From the IMG/VR virus record IMGVR_UViG_3300031521_001337, positions 62,001-126,000 of that record: a stretch of DNA of 64,000 nucleotides. One strand, 5' to 3'. The notes under the pieces were generated by a model. That model ran no database searches. It was not told where the DNA came from and saw only the letters and a list, made by a program, of their open reading frames with translations. The translations under genes were made by a program, and so were the position numbers. This document shows positions 55,189 to 63,553 of the stretch, in pieces; position 1 is the first letter of the stretch; each line of letters begins with the position of its first letter. The DNA comes from a virus.

Positions 55189-56571
55189 ATGGATAAAAAG
55201 AAAGTAGTAAAAAGCGATGCTTCAGTAGATGCCGCATTTGATGGAAGAACACTGATTTCAGTTGATAGAGATAATTCGCAATCAATTAAGATTGGTTCAG
55301 AAACAGTTGGCAAGATATCTGGATATAAGTTTAAGATCTTAGTTCGTAATAAACCAGCCATTGAAGGTGAATTTACCCGCGAAGAAGTTGACTTAATGTA
55401 CAGATTGTATTCTGCCGAAGGATCAAATTTAACTCAACGCACAATATCAAGATATTTCCCGAACTATACATTTCAGGATTTCAAAAAGATATTAAAAGCC
55501 TTTGGTGTTACCAAAGCCGCTTCTCCTATAGCACCGCATGTTATTGAGGAGAAATCAACAGATGAGTTAATCACATTAACTCTACAAAACAAAGAAAACG
55601 ATTTTCTAAGAAAATTAGAACAAGATAGAACTCGGTTAACTGAAACCAAACTAAGAGAAATGACTGGTAAGTATTATGACTTGAAACAACAAGTCGCAAA
55701 CTTTTCAGAATTTATTAGTTCATTAAACATCACTGGAACAGCTGTAGTAAATACTCCACTAGTAAAAAATGATGTTACACTTATGGTATATCTAAGTGAT
55801 ATGCATATTGGTGCCGAAGTTTCAGATTATTCTATATATGGAAACCGTTTTGATTATGATGTAGCAACAGAACGCTTATTCAAAATCTATGAAAAAGCAC
55901 GTTCATTAGCATTAGTAACCGGAGCTACAAATATAATTGTTTGTAATAATGGTGATGCCTTAGATGGTTATAATGCTGAAACAACTCGTGGAGGTCATAC
56001 TTTACCTCAAAATATGAATAATAAAGATCAATTTAAGAATTATGTAAAAATGATGACTAAATTTTTCTCTAATCTTTCTTCTTGTGGTCAATTCTCTAAC
56101 ATTAAATATGTTAGTGTTGAAGGTGGAAACCATGATGGAGATTTTGGATTTGTTGCAAATAAAGCTTTAGAAGCTGTATTAGAAGTAATCAATCCTAATA
56201 TTGAAGTTGAAATTTTTGAAAAATATATTCAACACTTTACAGTTGGTAATCATACTTTTGTATTATGTCATGGTAAAGATGCAAAGGATGTATTTAGAAA
56301 TATGCCACTTGTAATCAACGATAAGACCGAAAATCAAATCAGAGAATACTTGGATTATAATGAAATTACTGGTAAAAATGTTCACTTTATAAAAGGTGAT
56401 TTACATCAATCTGCAACTACTTATGCTAAAAAGTTCAGATATAAAGCAGTAGCTTCATTCTTTGGTTCTAGTGAATGGATTCATAAAAACTTTGGTAATA
56501 CACCAGCAGCTTGTGATTTCGATATTGTAGATGGTGATAGTATTTTAGAAACTCGTTTAGTATTAAGTTAA
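55189..56571 (+). CDS. Metallophosphoesterase with N-terminal extension
   Basis: 460 residues. The C-terminal 260 carry SDMHIGA (about 204), NGDALDG (about 262), GGNHDGD (about 315), a CHGKDAKD (about 364) and KGDLHQS (about 405), a complete calcineurin-like site. The N-terminal 130 residues hold a possible helix-turn-helix (LTQRTISRYFPNYTFQ). It is the largest of three phosphoesterases. A role on DNA or RNA ends is plausible. Confidence 0.85.
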   Translation: MDKKKVVKSDASVDAAFDGRTLISVDRDNSQSIKIGSETVGKISGYKFKILVRNKPAIEGEFTREEVDLMYRLYSAEGSNLTQRTISRYFPNYTFQDFKKILKAFGVTKAASPIAPHVIEEKSTDELITLTLQNKENDFLRKLEQDRTRLTETKLREMTGKYYDLKQQVANFSEFISSLNITGTAVVNTPLVKNDVTLMVYLSDMHIGAEVSDYSIYGNRFDYDVATERLFKIYEKARSLALVTGATNIIVCNNGDALDGYNAETTRGGHTLPQNMNNKDQFKNYVKMMTKFFSNLSSCGQFSNIKYVSVEGGNHDGDFGFVANKALEAVLEVINPNIEVEIFEKYIQHFTVGNHTFVLCHGKDAKDVFRNMPLVINDKTENQIREYLDYNEITGKNVHFIKGDLHQSATTYAKKFRYKAVASFFGSSEWIHKNFGNTPAACDFDIVDGDSILETRLVLS

Positions 56572-56572
56572 T

Positions 56573-56908
56573 ATGGAAGAAGAAAAAATATATCAACCTC
56601 ATGAATTGTATTTTTCAATTTATAAAGATCCAGAAGAAGATTCATCTGATTATTGGGCTGTAGGTTGGACAGTTTGTTTTACTACAATTGAATGGTTTAA
56701 TGAAGAACACTGTCAATCTGATGATTTAGGTGGACATAATGTAAATAACGAAGCTTTAATTAAAGCTGGATTATGTGATACTGAATTATTAGAATCAGTA
56801 TTTGAAGTAGAAATAGGTGATACAAAAGAAGAAATTCATCAAAATTTATTAGATGCTGGATTTATTTTTAATGTCGAATTTGATAATTTTATGAATCAAT
56901 ACAGTTAA
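56573..56908 (+). CDS. Hypothetical acidic protein
   Basis: 111 residues, acidic and aromatic, no recognised domain. One base separates it from each neighbour, so it belongs to the same operon. Confidence 0.65.
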   Translation: MEEEKIYQPHELYFSIYKDPEEDSSDYWAVGWTVCFTTIEWFNEEHCQSDDLGGHNVNNEALIKAGLCDTELLESVFEVEIGDTKEEIHQNLLDAGFIFNVEFDNFMNQYS

Positions 56909-56909
56909 T

Positions 56910-57491
56910 ATGAAAAGACTTCCTAGTGATTTTACAAAAGAATTATGGGGAAAGCAAATGTTAGAAGATTTCAGGCCTGCTTCGGCAGAACCTGAAATCG
57001 AAGACATTTACAAACATAATTATATGGTAGTGTCTAATATGAGAATGAAAACTCTTAAAAAGACTATACCATTTTCTAAATGTGCAACAGATGGATTGAT
57101 TGAATTTTCTTATGGAGGTAAAACTTTTATGGGAATTCAAGAAGTTAAGTTTAAAAAAGCTTATACAGATTGGCAATTAAAACAACAATTAGTTCAAGCT
57201 TTAATGTATGAATGGATGTTTGAACAAGCCGAAGTTGAATATAAACTTAGTGTTTTTATATTAAATAGCGAATCATATTTTGCTTATGTGTATAATGATG
57301 AAATTCAACAACTTAAAAAAACTTTGTGGTCAATTTTTCCTGAAATAACCGAAACTCCTTGTAAAGCCTATAAAAATAAGCTTATTCAGGATGTTATCCG
57401 AAAGAAAGTTATTCCAATTAATAAATCACAAATTACAGATAATTATTCAATGCACGGAACAATCCGTGATATATGTAAACACTGTTTATAA
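56910..57491 (+). CDS. PD-(D/E)XK nuclease-like protein
   Basis: 193 residues. CATDGLIEFSYGGKTFMGIQEVKFKK (about 69-94) has a D, then a beta hairpin and E-V-K, which matches the core of PD-(D/E)XK nucleases. A C-terminal CKHC pair might bind metal. The match is limited to this motif, so it is tentative. Confidence 0.65.
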   Translation: MKRLPSDFTKELWGKQMLEDFRPASAEPEIEDIYKHNYMVVSNMRMKTLKKTIPFSKCATDGLIEFSYGGKTFMGIQEVKFKKAYTDWQLKQQLVQALMYEWMFEQAEVEYKLSVFILNSESYFAYVYNDEIQQLKKTLWSIFPEITETPCKAYKNKLIQDVIRKKVIPINKSQITDNYSMHGTIRDICKHCL

Positions 57492-57862
57492 TGAAGTATT
57501 ATTTAATTAAAGAAACAACGTGGTTTTACGATCCCCACGGTACTCCAGATTTTGGAGGAGAAACAAAAGAAGTTATTGAGGATGATGAAGAATCAGGTAT
57601 AACAATTGATGGAACATATATTAGTGGATATCGTTATAATGATTATTTGGATTGTAAAGATGAAGAAATGGATTTATATTTTGATGATGATGATGAAACT
57701 GATTTTGAATATTATCTTAAACCTGATGATTATGACAAAGTTATGAAACTATCTGGTCAAGATGGTTATAATTGTGAAGAAACTGATTTTGAAATTAAAG
57801 AAATCTCCGAAGAACAATATAATAGATACAAAGAAATTATCAATGAATACAGTAAAATATAA
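57491..57862 (+). CDS. Hypothetical acidic protein
   Basis: 123 residues, extremely acidic with a run of Asp in the middle. No domain recognised. It overlaps both neighbours by one base. Such composition can indicate DNA mimicry, but this is not evidence of it. Confidence 0.65.
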   Translation: MKYYLIKETTWFYDPHGTPDFGGETKEVIEDDEESGITIDGTYISGYRYNDYLDCKDEEMDLYFDDDDETDFEYYLKPDDYDKVMKLSGQDGYNCEETDFEIKEISEEQYNRYKEIINEYSKI

Positions 57863-58626
57863 TGGATATTAGTGTATCGGAATTGTTGAAAGGAAAAGCA
57901 ACAATTATAAAAAATAAAGAATTTTTCCAAACTAAAAATTATGCAGAGCCTTTTTTGGAAAGAATGTCTGCATTTACAGATGATTTTCGTATTCAGGTTA
58001 AAATGCCTGATCAAATGACAGGTAGCAAAGATGCAACTGATTTAACTTATAATAGAGTTCTTATTCAAGCAGTGATGCCGAGAGAACATTCAATTGATGA
58101 CCATGATGAAGTTATCGGTTTTTTATATGGTATTGATGTTAAGAAACCTGTTGCTAAAATATATAGAGGGTATTTAAACCAAGCATGTACTAACTTGACA
58201 GTATTCAATCCTCAGTGGATGGATGTGCAAGAAATGACTCCTGGTGATCCCTTAAATTACAATGCTGTTAAACAATTGATGGAACAAACCAACGATTTTC
58301 AAACAACATTAAAGAAATTAAAAGCCACAACTATTAGTAGAAATTTGAGAAAACAATACTTAGGTGAGTGGGTTGACTATTCAATGCGTGAAAGTCAAGA
58401 CTATGGATATGGTAAAGTAAAAATTGCAGTATCCACCCCGATTGATGCTTATAAGCAATTATTCATTGATCAAGACAGTGCTTATTACATTCCAGAAGGA
58501 GTAGATCCGAATATGTTTGATGTATATAATGCATTTACTCAAATTATTACCGATGATAAAAAGGATATTGTTAATAAATTCGAAAAGTCAATTATAATAG
58601 GAAAAATGCTTGGAGTTGTATCCTAA
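57862..58626 (+). CDS. Hypothetical protein
   Basis: 254 residues, mixed alpha/beta, no recognised motif. It is the last gene of the replication block before the GIY-YIG gene. No transcription terminator is obvious at its end. Confidence 0.7.
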   Translation: MDISVSELLKGKATIIKNKEFFQTKNYAEPFLERMSAFTDDFRIQVKMPDQMTGSKDATDLTYNRVLIQAVMPREHSIDDHDEVIGFLYGIDVKKPVAKIYRGYLNQACTNLTVFNPQWMDVQEMTPGDPLNYNAVKQLMEQTNDFQTTLKKLKATTISRNLRKQYLGEWVDYSMRESQDYGYGKVKIAVSTPIDAYKQLFIDQDSAYYIPEGVDPNMFDVYNAFTQIITDDKKDIVNKFEKSIIIGKMLGVVS

Positions 58627-58655
58627 TCATTATATTTTATAGTTTTTACATAATA

Positions 58656-58690
58656 TAGTTTTTTCATAAAATTATTTTATTATTTTTGTA
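58656..58690 (+). promoter_or_regulatory. Bacteroidota-type promoter
   Basis: TATTTTTG at 58681-58688 matches TAnnTTTG, with TTTT about 20 bases upstream. It serves the GIY-YIG gene 22 bases downstream. Confidence 0.65.
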
Positions 58691-58711
58691 TAAACTAAAA
58701 AATTATAAAAT

Positions 58712-59602
58712 ATGGGTAAAACATTAACAACACAAGAATTTATTGAGAAAGCAAAATTAGTTCATAATGAAAAATACGATTATTCTAAAGTTGATTATAA
58801 AAAATCATCTAAGAAAGTAATAATTGTATGTAAAGAACATGGTGAATTTGAACAAACTCCGAATATTCATTTAGATAATCATGGGTGTCCAGCTTGTTCT
58901 AAATTAAAAAAGCGAAACGATATTTCAAAAATTCCAAATATAAAATTATCTAATTATATTGTTTCAAATCCGATTGAACTTTCAGGAAAATTAGAAATAA
59001 TAGGATCTATTTATTTATTTATAAATCCTATAAATAATAAAAAATATATTGGAAAAACAATTATGAAATTAAGTAGTAGATTTTCTGCACATTTAAATAA
59101 ATCAAAACATTCTGATTACTATTTTTATAGATCCATCCGTAAATATGGATGAAATGTATTTGAAAAACATGTATTATATCAAACAGAAATAGTTGATAAC
59201 AATAAAGAAAATAAAAAATTAATAGATTCTATTATTTGTGGAAAAGAAATAGAATTTATTAATTTATTTGAATCAAATAATCCTAAATTTGGATATAATG
59301 AAACAAATGGAGGTGAAGGAACAGCTGGATGTAAATTTTCTAATAAAGTTAAAGAAAAAATGAGTAATGCTAGAAAAGGTAAAGGAAATTCAATGTATGG
59401 AAAAACATTAGATAAAAATCCTAGATCTATTCCAATTTTACAATTAGATTCTAATAATAATATAATAAAAAGATGGAGCTGTGCTGTTGAAATACATCAA
59501 GAATTAGGATACTCTATTAGTAGAATTAGAGATTGTTACAATAATAAATGTGAGATATATAAAAAATATAAATGGATAAAAGAAGAAAATTATGGAAAAT
59601 AA
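58712..59602 (+). CDS. GIY-YIG homing-type endonuclease with in-frame TGA (read as Trp)
   Basis: 296 residues if TGA at 59150-59152 (codon 147) is read. The GIY-YIG core is GSIYLFINPINNKKYIGKT (about 98-116). The family continues with an arginine helix and then [AS]IRKYGW: the phage has SIRKYG-TGA-NVFE, so the TGA sits exactly on the conserved Trp, and the catalytic Glu region (CGKEIEFINLF) and NUMOD-like tail (KNPRSIPILQLD) follow in the same frame. The start has a zinc-like domain (CKEHGEFEQTP...GCPACSK). Other Trp are TGG. Own promoter. Confidence 0.85.
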
Positions 59603-59909
59603 AATAAGATGTCCAAAATGTAGTTCAGATAAATTAACAGCAAACAAGAAAGGATTTAGTGGAGGAAAAGCTGTAATAGGTGGATTATTAACTGGTGGTA
59701 TTGGATTAACTGCTGGTTTTATTGGTAGTAATAAGATACAAATAACATGTATAAATTGTGGTCATATGTTTAAACCTGGACAAGGTATTTCTGAAAATGA
59801 ATTAACTGATGAAGAAATATTATCATCTAATTCATCTAATCAAGGATGTATGTATACTATGATTGGTATATTTGCATTAATTGTATTTATAACAATATTA
59901 TTTTTATAA
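59592..59909 (+). CDS. Zinc-ribbon membrane protein
   Basis: 105 residues. CPKCSSD (about 7) and CINCGHMF (about 54) are zinc ligands, with a Gly-rich hydrophobic stretch between them and a C-terminal TM segment (about 85-104). It overlaps the GIY-YIG gene by 11 bases. Confidence 0.65.
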   Translation: MENKIRCPKCSSDKLTANKKGFSGGKAVIGGLLTGGIGLTAGFIGSNKIQITCINCGHMFKPGQGISENELTDEEILSSNSSNQGCMYTMIGIFALIVFITILFL

Positions 59910-59912
59910 AAT

Positions 59913-60083
59913 ATGGAACCAGAAGAATTAAAAACAGTTGATATTACAGTAATGTTGACAATGAGTGTAGAAGTACCTATTGATACAACTGATGATATAT
60001 TAAGAGAAGAAACTATGACTATATTAACTAGAGATTTACGTCATACAGATTTTGAAATTGAAGAAATATTAATTGAAGATTAA
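59913..60083 (+). CDS. Acidic small protein
   Basis: 56 residues, acidic, with a beta strand then helix (TVDITVMLTMSVEVPID). No function recognised. It shares one base with the next start. Confidence 0.55.
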   Translation: MEPEELKTVDITVMLTMSVEVPIDTTDDILREETMTILTRDLRHTDFEIEEILIED

Positions 60084-60352
60084 TGAAAGTAATTAAAGTA
60101 ATTTATAATAATGAGTGTGAATTCATTATGAAAATTGTTGCTGAAGTAACTGAACCTCATATCTTAGAGGAATATAACATCAGTTATCGTCAAGATAGAA
60201 AAAAAGCTCGTGAAATAATGGAAAGACACGGAACAAAAAAACTTCCGTTAATAGTATTGGAGGATGAGAATCTTGAAGAATACACTGCTATTTGGAGTGA
60301 ACAAAACCCAGATTGGAAAGTAGAATTAATTAAGAAAATGAGTGATGAGTAA
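60083..60352 (+). CDS. Thioredoxin/glutaredoxin-fold-like protein
   Basis: 89 residues. The region GTKKLPLIVLEDENLEE (about 50) has the cis-Pro pattern of thioredoxin-fold proteins, but the CxxC active site is missing. Small phage proteins of this type occur near dUTPase and ligase. It overlaps the next gene by eight bases. Confidence 0.55.
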   Translation: MKVIKVIYNNECEFIMKIVAEVTEPHILEEYNISYRQDRKKAREIMERHGTKKLPLIVLEDENLEEYTAIWSEQNPDWKVELIKKMSDE

Positions 60353-60515
60353 ATATAGAATATATGTAGACAATAATAATTTAGATAAAACGATTGAAAT
60401 AGAAGCACATGATGTATATGCACATTATCAAGCAGGTATAAACTTACTTAGAGATAAGAATAATAATACAATTGCATCTATTCCACTAGGTTTAATTATT
60501 ACTAAAATTGACTAA
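60345..60515 (+). CDS. Hypothetical small protein
   Basis: 56 residues, alpha/beta, YRIYVDNNNLDKTIEIEAHD then a helix. No family known. It lies directly before dUTPase. Confidence 0.55.
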   Translation: MSKYRIYVDNNNLDKTIEIEAHDVYAHYQAGINLLRDKNNNTIASIPLGLIITKID

Positions 60516-61001
60516 ATGAAAGTAAACGTAATAAATAAAAGTACAAATAAACTTCCTGAATATGCTAAACCAGGTGATGCTGGTATGGATTTAAGAGCTG
60601 ATTTCTCACGAGGAATTAGTGATGAATATATGTATGGTGCTGTTTATGATGAAGTAAGAGAAGTTGTATTAGTATACCCAGGTGGTAGATACTTAGTTCC
60701 TACTGGTCTATTTACTTCATTTCCACCAGGATATGAATTTCAAGTTAGACCTAGAAGTGGATTAGCTCTTAAAGAAGGTATAACTGTTCTAAATACTCCA
60801 GGAACAATAGATGCAGGTTATCGTAACGAATGGGGAGTAATCCTTATGAATTTAGGTGATGATGTATTTGAAATTCAACATGGTGATAGAATTGCACAAG
60901 GTGTACTTGGGAAAGTATGTTTGTGTGAATGGAATGAAGTTGAAACATTGGATGAATCAGATAGAGGAAAAACAGGATTTGGAGCAAGTGGGGTAAAATA
61001 A
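60516..61001 (+). CDS. dut: dUTPase (trimeric)
   Basis: 161 residues. All five motifs are in order: PGDAGMDLRA (about 18), RPRSGLA (about 75), GTIDAGYRNEWGVI (about 94), HGDRIAQGVL (about 123) and the C-terminal RGKTGFGASG. An insertion (about 30-50) before motif 2 is slightly longer than normal. It hydrolyses dUTP to dUMP and keeps uracil out of DNA. Confidence 0.95.
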   Translation: MKVNVINKSTNKLPEYAKPGDAGMDLRADFSRGISDEYMYGAVYDEVREVVLVYPGGRYLVPTGLFTSFPPGYEFQVRPRSGLALKEGITVLNTPGTIDAGYRNEWGVILMNLGDDVFEIQHGDRIAQGVLGKVCLCEWNEVETLDESDRGKTGFGASGVK

Positions 61002-61279
61002 TGAGTAAACTACAAACAATGAAAATTTTGGATGTCCAATGGGGTACTCCAAAAATGCCTGATGATGTTAGGAGATTCTTTTTTGATTATTATGACAATA
61101 TTGGTAATGATGTATGGGTTGATTATACCGTTGGAGATTCATCAGAATATGAATATAAAGAAGATGAAGATGGAAATGAAATCTGTGATATTAGCGAACT
61201 TAGTATTTTAGATAACTGGTTATGCTCTGAATGTGAGTTAGAACTAGGAGAAGAACTATTATTAAAACATTGGTGGTAA
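61001..61279 (+). CDS. Hypothetical acidic protein
   Basis: 92 residues, acidic, with a late C-x-x-C pair (LCSEC). No recognised domain. Its start shares a base with the dUTPase stop. Confidence 0.6.
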   Translation: MSKLQTMKILDVQWGTPKMPDDVRRFFFDYYDNIGNDVWVDYTVGDSSEYEYKEDEDGNEICDISELSILDNWLCSECELELGEELLLKHWW

Positions 61280-61446
61280 TGAAAATTAGAGTAACATACG
61301 ATCAAATATTTTATACAGAAGAACTAGGAATTATCAGTGATGATATGGAAGTTATTCAAGAAGCTATTAGAGATAGACTTTTTGAAGATGCAGATGAAGT
61401 AGTTTCGTTTTTACAATTGGAAAAATTAGAAGATGATAGTAAGTAA
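61279..61446 (+). CDS. Acidic small protein
   Basis: 55 residues, helical and acidic. One-base overlap with the previous gene and 14 bases with the DNA ligase. Function unknown. Confidence 0.55.
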   Translation: MKIRVTYDQIFYTEELGIISDDMEVIQEAIRDRLFEDADEVVSFLQLEKLEDDSK

Positions 61447-62629
61447 AATACATTTAGTAACAAGAAATGCAAGGGATAAAGTTCAAGTTGTAGTTGCTGA
61501 ATTAGAACAAAATGGTAATAGCTTTACTATTAAAAGGTCAACCGGACAATATCAAGGTAAAATGACAGAACAACCAGAAGTTACTATTGAAAGAGGTAAA
61601 GCTAAGAGGTCTGTTATTGAACAAGCTAATTTAGAGTTTAACAGTAAAATCAATAAATATCTTGATAAAGGATATAAACGATTAGACAGTTTAACAACTA
61701 AAAAGTTTGAGGAATTATCTGAGTCCGAAATCAATGATATTGTTCCAACACTTCGTTCTGATACTAATGGTAATCTTAAACCAATGCTTGCTAAAAAATC
61801 AGAAGACTGTCAAAATTCTGTGTTTAATAAACCACTTTATTGTTCAAGAAAACTTGATGGAGTAAGGTGTATGATTAAAATCAAATGGGATGAAGAACTT
61901 CAAAAAGTAGTTACAGTTTCAAGAGGTGGTAAAGACTATGATATAGCTGCTAGTAAAATTATGGCTCAACTTGAATCATTTTTAAAAGAACATCCAACTT
62001 ATGTATTTGATGGTGAATTATATCATCATGGAACACATTTACAAACTATATCAGGTGTTGCTCGACTTAAAACTTGGGAAGATCGTTGTGATATGTTAGA
62101 ATTTTGGATTTATGATTTAGCTATTCCTGATATGATATTTACGGATAGACTTTCAATTTTAGAAGAATTTGCATTTGAATGTGAAAAACCTGAATTTGAT
62201 AAAATTAAAGTAATTGAACATGTTTTAAGTTCTAGTTGGGATGATATTCAACGATTACATGATCGTTGGGTACTTGAAGGATTTGAAGGATTAGTTGCGC
62301 GTAAGCCTGATAAAATGTATGAATTTGGTAAACGTGGTTCAACTATGATTAAAGTTAAACAATATAAAGATGATGAATTTTTAATTGTTGATTATCAAGA
62401 TGGATTGAGACCAGAAGACTTCTGTTTTATTTGTGAAACTAAAGATGGTAAACCGTTTGCTGCGAAGCCAATTGGTGATAGAGAGTTGAAAGCTTGGTAT
62501 TTAGAAAATATTAATGATATTATTGGACATAAAGGTAAAGTTAAATACTTTAACTATTCTATTGATGGAATTCCTATCCAAACTATATTTCAAGCTGTTA
62601 GATATGATGAGGATATTGATAAAAAATAA
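61433..62629 (+). CDS. ATP-dependent DNA ligase with WGR-like N-terminus
   Basis: 398 residues. The ligase core has motif I SRKLDGVR with the nucleotidyl Lys near residue 139, motif III FDGELYHHG (about 194), motif IV EGFEGLVARK (about 284) and motif V MIKVK (about 305). An OB domain follows. The N-terminal 85 residues (STGQYQGKMTEQPEV) resemble a WGR domain, a DNA-binding module. It seals nicks during replication and repair. Confidence 0.9.
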   Translation: MIVSKIHLVTRNARDKVQVVVAELEQNGNSFTIKRSTGQYQGKMTEQPEVTIERGKAKRSVIEQANLEFNSKINKYLDKGYKRLDSLTTKKFEELSESEINDIVPTLRSDTNGNLKPMLAKKSEDCQNSVFNKPLYCSRKLDGVRCMIKIKWDEELQKVVTVSRGGKDYDIAASKIMAQLESFLKEHPTYVFDGELYHHGTHLQTISGVARLKTWEDRCDMLEFWIYDLAIPDMIFTDRLSILEEFAFECEKPEFDKIKVIEHVLSSSWDDIQRLHDRWVLEGFEGLVARKPDKMYEFGKRGSTMIKVKQYKDDEFLIVDYQDGLRPEDFCFICETKDGKPFAAKPIGDRELKAWYLENINDIIGHKGKVKYFNYSIDGIPIQTIFQAVRYDEDIDKK

Positions 62630-62632
62630 ACG

Positions 62633-62887
62633 ATGCGAAAACTAATTAAATTCGGAGCCGATTGGTGTGTTCCATGTAAAACTGTCGATAAAATTCTTAT
62701 CGAATTGAGAAAAGAAACTGATATTGTTATTGAACACATCGACATTGATGAAGACGATAATAATCTAGTAGGATATTACAATGTACGTAATATTCCAACA
62801 ATCATCTATTTTGTAGATGATCAACAAGTGGGTAAAACTGTAGGTTCAGTATCTAAAGAAAAGATACTAGAATCTTTTAATGTTTAA
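62633..62887 (+). CDS. trxA: Thioredoxin
   Basis: 84 residues. The active site is WCVPC (about 11) and the cis-Pro loop IPTIIYF (about 54) is present. It is shorter than host Trx but complete in core. It can reduce ribonucleotide reductase or serve as a polymerase partner, as in other phages. Confidence 0.88.
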   Translation: MRKLIKFGADWCVPCKTVDKILIELRKETDIVIEHIDIDEDDNNLVGYYNVRNIPTIIYFVDDQQVGKTVGSVSKEKILESFNV

Positions 62888-62898
62888 AAAATAAAATT

Positions 62899-63135
62899 AT
62901 GTATGCATTATATAAAGTAGAAGTGTGGATTAAAGCTGATTTAGAATCAAGAACTCCATTAGCTGAAATACTGCAACAAGCTGAAAATATTCCATCTGGT
63001 CAAGTTAACTTTATCGAAGATGAAAATTACAAAACAGCAACAGAGAAATTCATCACCCCAGTAGAGGGTGGTGAAGCTACTCTAAAAATATTCTCTGATA
63101 AAGGAGAAGAGTTATACACAAATGAAAAACGATAA
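62899..63135 (+). CDS. Hypothetical protein
   Basis: 78 residues, ferredoxin-like beta-alpha-beta composition, no recognised motif. It overlaps the next gene by 14 bases. Confidence 0.6.
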   Translation: MYALYKVEVWIKADLESRTPLAEILQQAENIPSGQVNFIEDENYKTATEKFITPVEGGEATLKIFSDKGEELYTNEKR

Positions 63136-63403
63136 AAGTAATTTAAAAAATAAAATATTATCCGATTTTAAAAAATTTATAAAAAATTCATCTTTTCATA
63201 AAATGAATTTTAATAATAAAATGGTTAATAAGAAAGTATCTGAATATATATATTTATATTTTAGTGATATAATTATAAAAAATGATTATGTATTAATTTG
63301 GAGTGATAATACATCACTACTTTCTGCAAAATCATTAGGAATTAAAGGATATTCGAATAAATATAAAAATTTTACTTATAGAGTAATAAATAAAATCAAT
63401 TAA
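63122..63403 (+). CDS. Hypothetical basic protein
   Basis: 93 residues, very Lys- and Asn-rich, with low-complexity AT-rich codons. No domain recognised. Could be a recent or fast-evolving gene. Confidence 0.6.
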   Translation: MKNDKSNLKNKILSDFKKFIKNSSFHKMNFNNKMVNKKVSEYIYLYFSDIIIKNDYVLIWSDNTSLLSAKSLGIKGYSNKYKNFTYRVINKIN

Positions 63404-63404
63404 A

Positions 63405-63551
63405 ATGGCTACAACAGTAAAACAATGTAACTGCACAGGACCTGCTGCAGAATTTCAAGACAAAACTTATGGTAAAGGAATGCGTTTGCATAACGAAAAA
63501 CTTGTAGGTAAAGGTGCTAAATGCACTGTGTGTGGAACAATTAAAAAATAG
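63405..63551 (+). CDS. Small zinc-type protein
   Basis: 48 residues with CNC (about 8) and CTVCG (about 41). These could form a single zinc site. Codon use is balanced and the product may be abundant. Two bases separate it from the next gene. Confidence 0.6.
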   Translation: MATTVKQCNCTGPAAEFQDKTYGKGMRLHNEKLVGKGAKCTVCGTIKK

Positions 63552-63553
63552 TA

